Origin: Nitrospirota bacterium
GTDB lineage: Bacteria; Nitrospirota; Thermodesulfovibrionia; Thermodesulfovibrionales; Dissulfurispiraceae
Length of the DNA stretch: 35,245 nucleotides
Direction: 5' to 3'
Assembly (NCBI GenBank): GCA_009773415.1
Contig: WSNO01000026.1
Location: 1-35,245, forward strand
Shown: in pieces, positions 17,309 through 26,112 of the stretch
Layout of the letters: each line of letters starts with the position of its first letter
Position numbering within the stretch: position 1 is the stretch's first letter
Translations under genes and position numbers: made by a program
The notes under the pieces: generated by a model
What the model saw: only the letters and a program-made list of their open reading frames with translations
Told to the model about the DNA's origin: nothing
Databases searched by the model: none

Positions 17309-18337
17309 ATGAAAGTCGCCCTCGATGCTATGGGCGGGGACTACGCGCCGGATATTACAGTTGCCGGAGCGATCGATGCGGTTACGGAATTTGATTTTGA
17401 GGTCATTCTTGTCGGTGACCGCCAGCGTCTCCAGGAAACCCTTGCAGGCAAAAAATATCCTCAAAACAAACTGACAATCTTTCATGCGTCGGAGACGGTC
17501 GGTATGGATGAAGCCCCGGCTGTCGCCCTGCGCAAAAAGAAGGACTCCTCCATGCGCCGCGCTGTCGAGTTGGTCCGGGATGGCAATGCTGATGCAGTAG
17601 TCAGCGCCGGCAATTCCGGCGTCATGATGGCGACATCACTTTTTGTTCTGGGAAAGCTGCCGAACGTCGACCGTCCTGCGATTGCTGCAATCATGCCTGC
17701 TATGAACGGCTTCTTTGTTCTTGTCGATGCAGGGGCAAATGTCGACTGCAAGCCTGAAAATCTGCATGAGTTTGCGTATATGGGAAATGCTTACTATCAG
17801 GCCATCTTTAATATCCCGTCCCCGCGGATTGCTCTCATCAGCATCGGCGAAGAAGATACGAAAGGCAACGAACTGACCAAAGAAGCCTTCAAGCTTCTGA
17901 AAAACGCAAATCTTAATTTTACGGGCAACATCGAAGGAAAAGATATTTTTACCGGAGGTGCAGATGTTTTTGTCTGTGACGGATTTATCGGCAATGTCGT
18001 GCTGAAGGTCAGCGAAGGACTTGCTGACACTATCATCAAAATGCTGAAACGCGAAATCGCAAGCGCCGTTACCGGAAAAATTGGGTACCTTATGTTGAAA
18101 CCGGCCATCAAAAAGTTCAAAAAACGCACTGACTATGACGAATACGGCGGGGCCCCCCTTTTGGGTATTAACGGGACGAGCATCATCAGCCATGGTCGCT
18201 CCTCATCGCGTGCAATCAAGAACGCCCTCAGGGTTGCGGCTGAAATGTCCCGGAAACGTGTCCATGAACGCATCTCTGAACAGCTTCATGCCATGAGCTT
18301 TAAAAGAGACGGGGTCAGGAAACATGCTAAAAGCTAA
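17309..18337 (+). CDS. plsX: phosphate acyltransferase PlsX
   Basis: PlsX converts acyl-ACP to acyl-phosphate for phospholipid synthesis at the inner membrane. I chose the ATG at 17309 (MKVALDAMGGDYAP, the family start), giving 342 residues; the reading frame is open further upstream inside rpmF but that extension is not family-like. Family segments include VSAGNSGVMMATSLF and VFVCDGFIGNVVLK. No strong Shine-Dalgarno is seen, consistent with coupling to rpmF, whose stop is two bases upstream. Its 3' end overlaps fabH by 14 bases. Confidence 0.95.
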   Translation: MKVALDAMGGDYAPDITVAGAIDAVTEFDFEVILVGDRQRLQETLAGKKYPQNKLTIFHASETVGMDEAPAVALRKKKDSSMRRAVELVRDGNADAVVSAGNSGVMMATSLFVLGKLPNVDRPAIAAIMPAMNGFFVLVDAGANVDCKPENLHEFAYMGNAYYQAIFNIPSPRIALISIGEEDTKGNELTKEAFKLLKNANLNFTGNIEGKDIFTGGADVFVCDGFIGNVVLKVSEGLADTIIKMLKREIASAVTGKIGYLMLKPAIKKFKKRTDYDEYGGAPLLGINGTSIISHGRSSSRAIKNALRVAAEMSRKRVHERISEQLHAMSFKRDGVRKHAKS

Positions 18338-19304
18338 AATTACCGGAACCGGTTCATATGTGCCGGACAAGCTGCTCACCAACAAGGATCTTGTACGCAT
18401 AGTTGATACATCGGAAGAATGGATTCTGGAGCGAACCGGCATCCGCGAGCGTCATATAGCGGCAAAGGATCAGACAACGTCGGATCTTGCTGTGGAAGCT
18501 GCCAGACAGGCATTAAAAGCAGCCGGAGTCAAGGCCAAGGATCTCGATCTTATCATCGTTGGAACCTGCACTCCCGATATGTTTCTGCCCTCGACAGCCT
18601 GCATGGTGCAGCTCAAGCTTAATGCAAAGAATGCTGCTGCCTTTGATCTGAATGCTGCGTGCTCCGGATTTCTTTATGGTCTCTCTGTAGCAAGCGGCTA
18701 TATGAGCTCCGGCGCATTCAAAAAAATTCTTGTCATCGGGGCCGAAACACTCTCACGGTTTACTGACTGGCAGGATCGCTCAACATGTATTCTGTTTGGC
18801 GATGGAGCAGGCGCTGTCGTTCTTGAAGCCACTACCGGAAGCAATGCCCTTCTTTATACACATATTAAATCTGATGCTGAATACTGGGACTATATCCAGA
18901 TTCCGGGCGGCGCCGCTAAGGAACCCGCAACCAGAGCTGTTGTGGACAAGCGGCTGACCAAGATCCGAATGAAGGGAAATGAAACCTTCAAGGTCGCGGT
19001 AAAAACGCTTGAAAATCTTGTTGTGGAGACGCTGGAAAAATGCGATCTAAAGCCATCACAGCTCTCACTGCTTATCCCTCATCAGGCGAATCTCCGTATC
19101 ATCCAGGCAACTGCAAAACGGCTCGGTCTCCCGATGGACAAAGTCATGCTCAACCTTGAGCGCTACGGAAATACATCGGCGGCGTCGATTCCGATTGCTT
19201 TAGATGAATCGGTTCGCACCGGTCGCGTGCGCGAAGGCGACTATATTTTGCTGGAAGCCTTTGGCGCTGGCCTTACTTGGGCATCAGCGCTCGTAAAGTG
19301 GTAA
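18324..19304 (+). CDS. fabH: 3-oxoacyl-ACP synthase III (FabH)
   Basis: FabH starts fatty acid synthesis by condensing an acyl-CoA primer, usually acetyl-CoA, with malonyl-ACP. It has 326 residues. The catalytic triad is visible as C113 in NAACSGFLYG, H253 in IPHQANLRII and N283 in YGNTSAASIP; GDGAGAVVLE lies in the middle. The C-terminus (LEAFGAGLTWASALVKW) is complete. No terminator is evident in the 19 bases before the convergent gene. Confidence 0.95.
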   Translation: MLKAKITGTGSYVPDKLLTNKDLVRIVDTSEEWILERTGIRERHIAAKDQTTSDLAVEAARQALKAAGVKAKDLDLIIVGTCTPDMFLPSTACMVQLKLNAKNAAAFDLNAACSGFLYGLSVASGYMSSGAFKKILVIGAETLSRFTDWQDRSTCILFGDGAGAVVLEATTGSNALLYTHIKSDAEYWDYIQIPGGAAKEPATRAVVDKRLTKIRMKGNETFKVAVKTLENLVVETLEKCDLKPSQLSLLIPHQANLRIIQATAKRLGLPMDKVMLNLERYGNTSAASIPIALDESVRTGRVREGDYILLEAFGAGLTWASALVKW

Positions 19305-19323
19305 GAGCCAAGCAGCTATCAAT

Positions 19324-19674
19324 CTACGGTTCATTCGGATACCGCATCTTTTCCCGAAACTCTTCAGGACTGACAAACTTGAACCACCGGAGACATTCAA
19401 GCGCGATATTTCGCATATAGGCTTCTTCTCCCGAATACCCGCCAAGCGCGACTATTGGTTCGCGTCTCTTCTTGAGATTCGCAAAGAATGAGTGCACGTC
19501 GCAGATGGTTACGACATAGTCGCGGTAATTGCAGAGATCATCTGTCAGTCTAAGCGTGATGTGCGATTTCCCGGCATCAATGACATGGTCTGGAATACTG
19601 TTCCGGTAGAATTCGAGTAATTTCTTTTGCATCCGGTCAGACATATAGTGCAGACCGTTTTTTTCTTCCTTCAT
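19324..19674 (-). CDS. conserved-looking protein of unknown function, 116 aa
   Basis: I do not recognise a family. The soluble product has no membrane segment or signal peptide and is rich in charged residues. It has a helical start (MSDRMQKKLLEFYRNSIPD), a strand-like core (SHITLRLTDDLCNYRDYVVTICDVHS, quoted only for position about 37-62), and GGYSGEEAYMRNIALECLRWF near the C-terminus. The start at 19674 is favoured because its ATG overlaps the upstream kinase-like gene's TGA (ATGA) and GGAAG lies upstream; a longer reading from 19719 would run inside that gene. The tight overlap suggests it acts with the kinase-like protein. Confidence 0.65.
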   Translation of the reverse strand: MKEEKNGLHYMSDRMQKKLLEFYRNSIPDHVIDAGKSHITLRLTDDLCNYRDYVVTICDVHSFFANLKKRREPIVALGGYSGEEAYMRNIALECLRWFKFVSPEEFREKMRYPNEP

Positions 19675-21257
19675 ATCGTTTCGACTTCCTTTCCGACCTG
19701 GTTTGATACCATGCACCACTTGACCGGGAATATGATGTCGAAAGTCGTCCCCTTCCCCGGTTCGCTGTTCACAATAATCTCCCCCAGGTGTTCGGTCACA
19801 ATCTGACGCACCAGAGGCATCGCCATCCGAAGACGTTCGCCGCCGCTCTGACTGTAGAGCGGATCAAACAGGCGCTGCAGCATCTCTTGGGAGATGCCGC
19901 ACCCTGTGTCGGAGATGCGGACCGTCACGAGTTCACCGCTTACAAAGGTCTGCACGGTAATGGAGCCTCCGGCAGACGTGGCGTTAATAGCATTGCGCAT
20001 CAGGTAGAACAGACCGACACGGAAGAGACTCCTCTGCAGGTTAATCTTTGCGGGCTCATGCGACAGATCGGCAATCAGCGTGATACCGCGCTGTTCAGCC
20101 TCTGGCCGCATAGCTTCAACTATGCTGTGTACGACCTCGTTGACGTCTTCATAGCGAAACATACGGGGACGATTCTTGATGATACTTTCGAAATCGGCAA
20201 CAATCTTCTCAAGTTTCCTGCATGCATCGAGCACATCCTCAAGATTCTCCCGCTGATTCACCGGAATATCTTCCCGCTTCAGCATGCGATGCGAAACACA
20301 CCCGATAATAGAGACGGGGTTTCTGATGTTGTCTGCAATGCGGAGTCCCAAAAGGGCAAACGTCCGCTCGGCGCCGAGTTCTCCCATCTCCTGATTCAGA
20401 TTCATGATATCCGCGCTGACCTCCTCAATCTTCTTCTTGTCATCCGACATCTTCAGGTAAATCTGATAGATCCAGACGAAAAAGAGCGTCAGCGTGGCGA
20501 CAAAAAAGCGAACGGCAGTATTCAGACTGCCTGAGATGGCCTCAAGGGACTGCCAGACGTAGCCGTGCTCCATGGGAATCAGGAAATGACGCCAGACGTG
20601 GCCGAAAGATCGTGAACAGGCAAAAAACAGAAACGCCGAAGAGAGCCAGACCATGTAGCTCCAGAGTATGTTCTCCCGCTCCCGGCGGAATAGCTGGAAA
20701 CTGGTCACCAGACAGAGATACGCAAGAACCAGAAACAGAATGTTCCCGAATATATCTGTTAGCAAAATCGGCAGTAACGGCAGAACAACTGCGGGAAGAA
20801 CTAAATTTTTTTCCCGCTCTTCTGTGAAATTAAGATGCTCCCGCAACCCCCGGTAAAAGAAAAACATTGCTATGTTCAGAACAATGAAATCAAACCGCGA
20901 CAGAAAAAAGAGATATCCTGCCCCGTCAATCTGGAGCGTTCTGAAGAAATAGTCCCATCCGACCGTCGATTCATTCGGCATTGCAACGACGGACTCGGCG
21001 ACGAATGCCTCTATCAGGCGTCCGAAAAACACAATTAAAACCCACGCAAGAAAACAGATTAGTGCGATGAAGATATATCGCCAGCCCGGCTCTTTTCTGA
21101 GGTTGTTGTGGATAATCGTCCAGAGAAAGACCGCGCAAGCGAGAGCGTAATAAATATTTCCTATCTGATGGGTATAAATCGCAGGATAGTCGTGAGGCAC
21201 GTAGGCGTGCCCTTCGACCGGCAAAAGCAACAGAATCAGCAGATAGAGAGGGCGCAT
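19671..21257 (-). CDS. membrane histidine kinase-like protein lacking the phospho-acceptor histidine
   Basis: The 528-residue protein has an N-terminal signal-like segment, then about seven further membrane helices to about residue 268, a short coiled coil (272-300), a dimerisation-type helix pair, and a C-terminal HATPase domain. The ATP-binding boxes are mostly present: N-box LMRNAINA (419-426), G1 box DTGCGI (450-455) and the F-box-like FDPLYSQ (464-470); the G2 box is degenerate (GGERLRMAM). Where related kinases have A-H-E-I-R-N-P, this protein has A-D-N-I-R-N-P (308-314), so Asp309 replaces the phospho-acceptor His. GAGGAG precedes the ATG. It lies eight bases after the TVP38-like gene and overlaps the 116-aa gene. 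No response regulator is nearby. Confidence 0.85.
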   Translation of the reverse strand: MRPLYLLILLLLPVEGHAYVPHDYPAIYTHQIGNIYYALACAVFLWTIIHNNLRKEPGWRYIFIALICFLAWVLIVFFGRLIEAFVAESVVAMPNESTVGWDYFFRTLQIDGAGYLFFLSRFDFIVLNIAMFFFYRGLREHLNFTEEREKNLVLPAVVLPLLPILLTDIFGNILFLVLAYLCLVTSFQLFRRERENILWSYMVWLSSAFLFFACSRSFGHVWRHFLIPMEHGYVWQSLEAISGSLNTAVRFFVATLTLFFVWIYQIYLKMSDDKKKIEEVSADIMNLNQEMGELGAERTFALLGLRIADNIRNPVSIIGCVSHRMLKREDIPVNQRENLEDVLDACRKLEKIVADFESIIKNRPRMFRYEDVNEVVHSIVEAMRPEAEQRGITLIADLSHEPAKINLQRSLFRVGLFYLMRNAINATSAGGSITVQTFVSGELVTVRISDTGCGISQEMLQRLFDPLYSQSGGERLRMAMPLVRQIVTEHLGEIIVNSEPGKGTTFDIIFPVKWCMVSNQVGKEVETI

Positions 21258-21265
21258 GGCACTCC

Positions 21266-22033
21266 TCAGGCAGATCGCTTCGTCTTCCGCCTTTTGTAGT
21301 CGCGAATATGCAACAGTCGCAAAATGCGTTCAATACGCTCCCGGAAGAGCATCGCCAATATTACCACCACAATGGCAACTGCTGTAAGAACCCAGAACTT
21401 TTCATACTCCTCATGACGAATATACGTGCCGCCTAAGGTAAGCAGAATAGTTCCGAAAAGTCTTCCCGACGTGCCGATGATTAAGAATTGAGTCGTAGAC
21501 AAGTGCCCGAGGCCCAGAACATAGCACAGCGCGTCTTTTGGTACACCGGGAATCAGAAAGAGAAGAAACACAAGGAATGCACCTTTATGATGCAAAAGAT
21601 AATCGAACTTGTCAATCAGCGTTTTGCTTACAAACCGATCGACAAACGGCCGCCCGAATCGTCGTGAAAGAACAAACGCACAGTATGACCCAACGGTCAA
21701 TCCGATAGTCGAATAGATAACGCCCAGAAACTCCCCGAAAAGGATGCCGCCGACAAGACCGGTCACTTCACCGGGAATAGGAGCAAAAACGACCTGCAGC
21801 GACTGCAGGATTATAAAAACCATGACAGTAGTTGTCGGATTCAGCCTCGAAAGGAATTGCTCCAGATAGTCGCGGCTTGTGAACAGACGAATAAGATCTG
21901 TCTCATACAGCAGCCAGGTCAATACACCGCAAATAGCCAGAAACACAAAAAGATTCATCCAGATGTGCTGACGCGACCCGCCCTGCTTCGTCTCGGGCGC
22001 GTCAGCCATCAGGCGATGATCATTTTCCGTCAT
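21266..22033 (-). CDS. TVP38/TMEM64 (DedA-like) inner-membrane protein
   Basis: This is an integral membrane protein of 255 residues with about five or six hydrophobic segments. The family core is clear: [18 protein letters not shown], then [17 protein letters not shown], and [17 protein letters not shown]. Related proteins are proposed lipid scramblases or flippases, or transporters; no substrate is evident here. The C-terminus is strongly basic ([12 protein letters not shown]). I use the ATG at 22033, five bases after AAGGGG; an ATG at 22048 would be the longer alternative. It overlaps the end of the slipin gene by 14 bases. Confidence 0.85.
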   Translation of the reverse strand: MTENDHRLMADAPETKQGGSRQHIWMNLFVFLAICGVLTWLLYETDLIRLFTSRDYLEQFLSRLNPTTTVMVFIILQSLQVVFAPIPGEVTGLVGGILFGEFLGVIYSTIGLTVGSYCAFVLSRRFGRPFVDRFVSKTLIDKFDYLLHHKGAFLVFLLFLIPGVPKDALCYVLGLGHLSTTQFLIIGTSGRLFGTILLTLGGTYIRHEEYEKFWVLTAVAIVVVILAMLFRERIERILRLLHIRDYKRRKTKRSA

Positions 22034-22799
22034 TCTGCCCCTTTTCATAGGTCTTCAAGAAGTTCGAAATCAGATCGATGGGAACAGGGAAAATTATGGT
22101 CGAATTTTTTTCGGTTGCAATTTCCGTCAGTGTCTGGAGAAATCGCAACTGCAAGGTTGCCGGCTCAGATGAGATTATTTTCGCAGCATCTGCAAGCTTC
22201 TGGGATGCCTGGAACTCGCCTTCTGCGTGAATTACTTTCGCACGCCGCTCGCGTTCTGCCTCAGCCTGACGCGCAATCGCCCGGAGCATCTCGGACGGCA
22301 GGTCCACATTCTTCACTTCGACGGATGATACCTTAACGCCCCACGGTTCGGTCTGGGTATCAATAACCTTCTGCAGTTCAGCATTGAGCTGTTCACGGTT
22401 GATCAGCAGATCATCGAGCGTGCTCTGACCAAGGATACTTCTTAGCGTTGTCTGCGCAATCTGTGACGTTGCATAATAAAAATCTTCCACTTCCGTAACC
22501 GCCTTAATCGGATCGATCGGACGGAAATAGATGACCGCATTCACCTTTACCGTGATGTTGTCGCGGGTAATGATGTCCTGCGGAGGAACATCCATCGTGA
22601 CGGTTCGCAGACTGACTTTCACCAGCTTGTCGATAATCGGCCAGACAAGCACAAGCCCCGGCCCCTTAACGGGAATGATGCGCCCGAGACGGAATACGAC
22701 ACCGCGCTCATACTCTTTGAGAATGCGGATGGCACTGGACAGAAGATAGACACCAAAGACAATGAAAAATACAACCGTCACAAACGATGAAGAAAACAT
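22020..22799 (-). CDS. slipin/stomatin-type SPFH membrane-scaffold protein
   Basis: The 259-residue protein has one N-terminal membrane segment (about 5-25), then an SPFH domain opening [15 protein letters not shown], and a C-terminal coiled region ([30 protein letters not shown]). Such proteins form oligomeric scaffolds in the membrane and commonly sit beside an NfeD-type protein, which is absent here. AAGGGGG lies seven bases before the ATG. It is the first gene of a four-gene operon with TVP38, the kinase-like protein and the 116-aa unknown. Confidence 0.9.
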   Translation of the reverse strand: MFSSSFVTVVFFIVFGVYLLSSAIRILKEYERGVVFRLGRIIPVKGPGLVLVWPIIDKLVKVSLRTVTMDVPPQDIITRDNITVKVNAVIYFRPIDPIKAVTEVEDFYYATSQIAQTTLRSILGQSTLDDLLINREQLNAELQKVIDTQTEPWGVKVSSVEVKNVDLPSEMLRAIARQAEAERERRAKVIHAEGEFQASQKLADAAKIISSEPATLQLRFLQTLTEIATEKNSTIIFPVPIDLISNFLKTYEKGQNDGK

Positions 22800-22837
22800 G
22801 TTTATGCCCCCTTGGACCGGAAAGTTAGACTATGTAT

Positions 22838-22866
22838 ATTATACTGCAAACCGCACTCTTGTCTCA
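22838..22866 (-). promoter_or_regulatory. candidate promoter for the slipin operon
   Basis: On the minus strand TATAAT lies at 22843-22838, with a weak -35 (TGAGAC, 22866-22861) 17 bases upstream. It lies about 39 bases before the slipin ATG. The rest of the gap up to the malate synthase stop at 22996 shows no clear terminator. Confidence 0.4.
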
Positions 22867-22995
22867 TGCACGGAAATGGCGGAATCCCGTGAAACGATGT
22901 TCTATGCCGGGAAACTCACCCCAACCGCACATCATGGTTCCGTGAAAACCCGGACGGCAAAAGACTGGCCGCTCGACGGTTCAGCATCACTATGG

Positions 22996-24591
22996 TCAAG
23001 CAATCAACTCATAGGCCGGCACGGTAAGAAAATCTGCAAAATCATCATCTTCGCTCAGCTTTGCAAAAAGTTCGGCAGCCTGTGCATATTTACCGGCAGC
23101 GTATCGTTCATCTCCGGCTGATGTCCTGATTTTCGCCATCTCTTCGCTGAGTATCTGCCGGAAAAGTTCTTTCGTCACCTTGCGCCCATCGTCAAAAATG
23201 CCCTTTGGATGGCGAATCCATTGCCAAAGCTGAGCACGAGATATTTCGGCCGTCGCGGCATCCTCCATGAGATTATGAATTGGCACCGCACCGTTGCCGC
23301 GTAGCCATGCTGCCGTATATAGTATCCCTACTTCAATATTCAGGCGGACACCCTTTTCCGTAATGCTCCCTTCCGGTACGGCAAGCAGGTCTGCAGCGGT
23401 CGCCCGGACATCATCGCGCTGCCTCGCCACTTGATTCGGCTGCGGCATGATGCGGTTGAAAACCTCCAGTGCGACACCGACAAGTCCCGGATGAGCCACC
23501 CACGTCCCGTCGTGTCCGTCAGTAGCCTCCCGCTCCTTGTCGGCACGAACTTTTGCAAAAGCTTCGTCATTGGCAGCAGGATTGTTCTTGATCGGAATCT
23601 GTGCCGCCATTCCGCCTATGGCATGCGTTTTCCGTTTGTGGCACGTCTTTATGGTAAGCAGCGAGTATGCACGCATGAACGGCGACGTCATCGTCACTTG
23701 AGCACGATCGGGAAGAATAACCTCGGGACGGTTTCTGAATTTCTTGATGAAGCTGAAAATATAGTCCCACCGTCCGCAGTTCAGACCGGCAGAATGGTCG
23801 CGCAGTTCATAAAGGATTTCATCCATCTCAAATGCGGCAAGAATTGTCTCTATCAGCACGGTCGCCTTGATTGTTCCGACCGGAATGCCGAGTTCCTTCT
23901 GCGCCATCACAAAGACATCGTTCCAGAGGCGCGCCTCAAGATGGCTCTCCAGCTTCGGCAGGTAGTAATAGGGTCCCGATCCTTTTGCCCTCAGCGCTCC
24001 GACGTTGTGGAAAAAATAGAGCGCAAAGTCGAAGATGCTACCGGATATCGGCTCGCCGTCAACGAGCACATGTTTTTCCAGAAGATGCCAACCGCGCGGA
24101 CGGGCCATGCTCAGCGCAACCGTCGGCTGCAGTGAATAATGCTTCCCTTCGGGACTCGCATAAGAAATAGTTCCGTTGTTGGCATCCCGCATGTTGATCT
24201 GGCCATGGATCATGTTTTCCCAGAGTGGGGCATTGGCATCTTCAAAGTCAGCCATAAAAACTTTCGCACCGGAATTCAGCGCATTGATGACCATCTTGCG
24301 GTCGCTTGTCGGCCCGGTAATTTCGACACGACGGTCCTGCAGATCGGCAGGCACCGGTGCTATCGTCCAATCGCCAGCACGAATATGGGCTGTCTCCGAG
24401 AGGAAGTCCGGCATCACTCCGGCATCAATCATATTTTGGCGATCATCGCGCTTGCGAAGCAGTTCAACCCGCTTGTCGCGAAATGCCCTGACAATCTTTG
24501 CGGTAAATGCCAGCGCATTCGGGGTGAGAATAGTGTCAAAACCTTCATGCATCTTTCCGACAATCTGAACTCCACTCTGCATACTACTCAT
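22996..24591 (-). CDS. aceB: malate synthase A
   Basis: It condenses glyoxylate with acetyl-CoA to make malate. The 531-residue length is that of the A-type enzyme. Family motifs in order include [75 protein letters not shown] and [11 protein letters not shown] start it at 24591 because GGAGG lies five bases upstream of that ATG; the ATG at 24603 would place the ribosome-binding site inside the gene. It is probably co-transcribed with yjbQ and the patatin-like gene. No isocitrate lyase gene lies in the window, so the glyoxylate source is not shown. Confidence 0.95.
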   Translation of the reverse strand: MSSMQSGVQIVGKMHEGFDTILTPNALAFTAKIVRAFRDKRVELLRKRDDRQNMIDAGVMPDFLSETAHIRAGDWTIAPVPADLQDRRVEITGPTSDRKMVINALNSGAKVFMADFEDANAPLWENMIHGQINMRDANNGTISYASPEGKHYSLQPTVALSMARPRGWHLLEKHVLVDGEPISGSIFDFALYFFHNVGALRAKGSGPYYYLPKLESHLEARLWNDVFVMAQKELGIPVGTIKATVLIETILAAFEMDEILYELRDHSAGLNCGRWDYIFSFIKKFRNRPEVILPDRAQVTMTSPFMRAYSLLTIKTCHKRKTHAIGGMAAQIPIKNNPAANDEAFAKVRADKEREATDGHDGTWVAHPGLVGVALEVFNRIMPQPNQVARQRDDVRATAADLLAVPEGSITEKGVRLNIEVGILYTAAWLRGNGAVPIHNLMEDAATAEISRAQLWQWIRHPKGIFDDGRKVTKELFRQILSEEMAKIRTSAGDERYAAGKYAQAAELFAKLSEDDDFADFLTVPAYELIA

Positions 24592-24620
24592 ACAAACCTC
24601 CATGTGATATGCGAATTGCT

Positions 24621-25043
24621 TTATTCGCCGATAATTTTCACCAGAACACGCTTCTTTCTTCTACCGTCGAACTCTCCATAAAAAATCTGCTCCCAGGGAC
24701 CGAGGTCAAGCCGCCCGCTCGTAATGGCAACAACAACCTCCCGCCCCATAATCTGGCGTTTCATGTGCGCATCTGCGTTTTTTTCTCCGACGTTATGCCG
24801 ATATTGTCCTGTCGGTTCATAAGGCGCCAATTTCTCGAGCCACACCTCGTAATCATGATGCAGTCCCCGCTCGTCATCATTGATGAACACCGATGCGGTT
24901 ATGTGCATTGCGTTTACGAGCACGAGTCCTTCACGAACACCGCTTTCGCTAAGGCACTCGTCTACCTGGGCGGTAATGTTCATGAATGCCATGCGCGACG
25001 GAACATGAAACCAGAGCTCTTTGCGGTAATGTTTCATCGGCAT
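24621..25043 (-). CDS. YjbQ (UPF0047) family protein
   Basis: This small cytosolic protein of 140 residues belongs to the YjbQ family, for which a secondary thiamine-phosphate synthase activity has been described in E. coli. Recognisable segments are [27 protein letters not shown] and [17 protein letters not shown], with the conserved histidines in place. It starts three bases after the patatin-like gene, and malate synthase follows 29 bases later. Its role here is not clear from context. Confidence 0.88.
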   Translation of the reverse strand: MPMKHYRKELWFHVPSRMAFMNITAQVDECLSESGVREGLVLVNAMHITASVFINDDERGLHHDYEVWLEKLAPYEPTGQYRHNVGEKNADAHMKRQIMGREVVVAITSGRLDLGPWEQIFYGEFDGRRKKRVLVKIIGE

Positions 25044-25046
25044 CTC

Positions 25047-25943
25047 TTACAGTCTTCCTTCGTGCCGCAACCTGCCGACCGTTGCCTTTATGTGGGGCAA
25101 TGCTTCGTTTGCAGCACGCTCGCCTTCAAGAATAGCCTCATGACGCTTATCAAACTCAGCAGAGCCGATGTGGCCGACCTTGGGTCGCACAATGACATCT
25201 GCCCGGGCAAGCTGCGATGCAGCTATCTTTGTATACATGATGTTGACCGACTGCAAAATGGTGTCGATAGTGCCTTCCGGAACGCGGATGTCGAGATCCG
25301 ATGAAATGTCGACTGCAATAACTATATCAGCGCCGAACCGCCGGGCAGCTTCAACCGCAACCGGGCTTACCACCCCGCCGTCGACATACGCTCTCCCGTT
25401 AATGCGGACCTGCCTGAACACGCCTGGAATCGCGCTGCTGGCGCGAACCGCCATTCCGGTGTTCCCCTGGGCAAAAATAACCTCCTCGCCGGTGCTGACG
25501 TTTGTAGCCACCGCATAAAACGGAGTCCGCAGTTTTTCGATGGGAGTGTTGCGAAGCATGCGGTTGACGTAATTCTCGAGCAGCTCACCTTTCACAAAGC
25601 CGTTATCCGGAATCGTGAGGTCAATCACATCGCCTTTCTGCAGCTCCATCGCCATTTTCTGGAGCTGATACGCGTTGAAACCGTATGCAGAAAGACTCCC
25701 GACAAAACTGCCGGCACTTGTGCCGACTATCATGTGGACCGGGATTCCATTATTTTCAAGCACCTTGAGTACGCCGATATGAGAAAACCCGCGCGCAGCG
25801 CCTGCACCAAGCACAAGCGCGATCTTGGCAGAAGGCTTCGGTGGCTGGACAATATCTCTTGGGGCACACGATGTTAATGAAAAAAGAAGAGAAAGCAATG
25901 CAAAGCTTGATAGTATTTTCCCTGCGAGTAAATTTATGGACAT
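25047..25943 (-). CDS. patatin-like phospholipase, predicted lipoprotein
   Basis: This predicted membrane-anchored serine hydrolase has 298 residues. A lipoprotein signal ends in LTSC (Cys26). The patatin fold follows, with the oxyanion-hole segment GAGAARGFSHIGVL (46-59), nucleophile Ser76 in GTSAG and Asp188 in DGG, so the catalytic dyad is intact. It resembles RssA/NTE-type bacterial patatins. GGAGG precedes the ATG. It leads a likely operon with yjbQ and malate synthase. The substrate is probably a phospholipid or lysophospholipid, from family knowledge only. Confidence 0.9.
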   Translation of the reverse strand: MSINLLAGKILSSFALLSLLFSLTSCAPRDIVQPPKPSAKIALVLGAGAARGFSHIGVLKVLENNGIPVHMIVGTSAGSFVGSLSAYGFNAYQLQKMAMELQKGDVIDLTIPDNGFVKGELLENYVNRMLRNTPIEKLRTPFYAVATNVSTGEEVIFAQGNTGMAVRASSAIPGVFRQVRINGRAYVDGGVVSPVAVEAARRFGADIVIAVDISSDLDIRVPEGTIDTILQSVNIMYTKIAASQLARADVIVRPKVGHIGSAEFDKRHEAILEGERAANEALPHIKATVGRLRHEGRL

Positions 25944-26027
25944 GACACCTCCGGAACAGTATTCTGATTATTTTATCACAAGCACTTACACCCACACGGC
26001 TGATGCGAAGCCGGAACCAACGTCAGG

Positions 26028-26069
26028 AGAAAAAAACAGAGAGCGTCTGCCGAATCCGGCAGTCGCTCT
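26028..26069 (-). terminator. rho-independent terminator after the HDOD gene
   Basis: On the minus strand AGAGCG, A, CTGCCG, GATT, CGGCAG, A, CGCTCT forms a strong stem interrupted by one A-A mismatch and is followed, after three bases, by seven T. It ends transcription of the HDOD gene, whose stop is at 26113. The gap 25944-26112 also contains the upstream region of the patatin-like gene, in which I see no clear promoter. Confidence 0.75.
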
Positions 26070-26112
26070 TTTCCCCGATCTGTCAGGAATGCTCTCTATC
26101 CGCCAGCCGATA

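Noticed and set aside
19788-20534. A 248-codon frame antisense to the kinase-like gene
   Set aside because: The opposite strand encodes a protein with clear membrane and ATP-binding features; this frame has none.
22762-23121. Plus-strand frame across the slipin-malate synthase gap
   Set aside because: It overlaps both flanking genes antisense and has no convincing start signal.
23431-25304. Long plus-strand frames (234 and 231 codons) opposite malate synthase, yjbQ and the patatin gene
   Set aside because: Antisense shadows of firmly identified genes.
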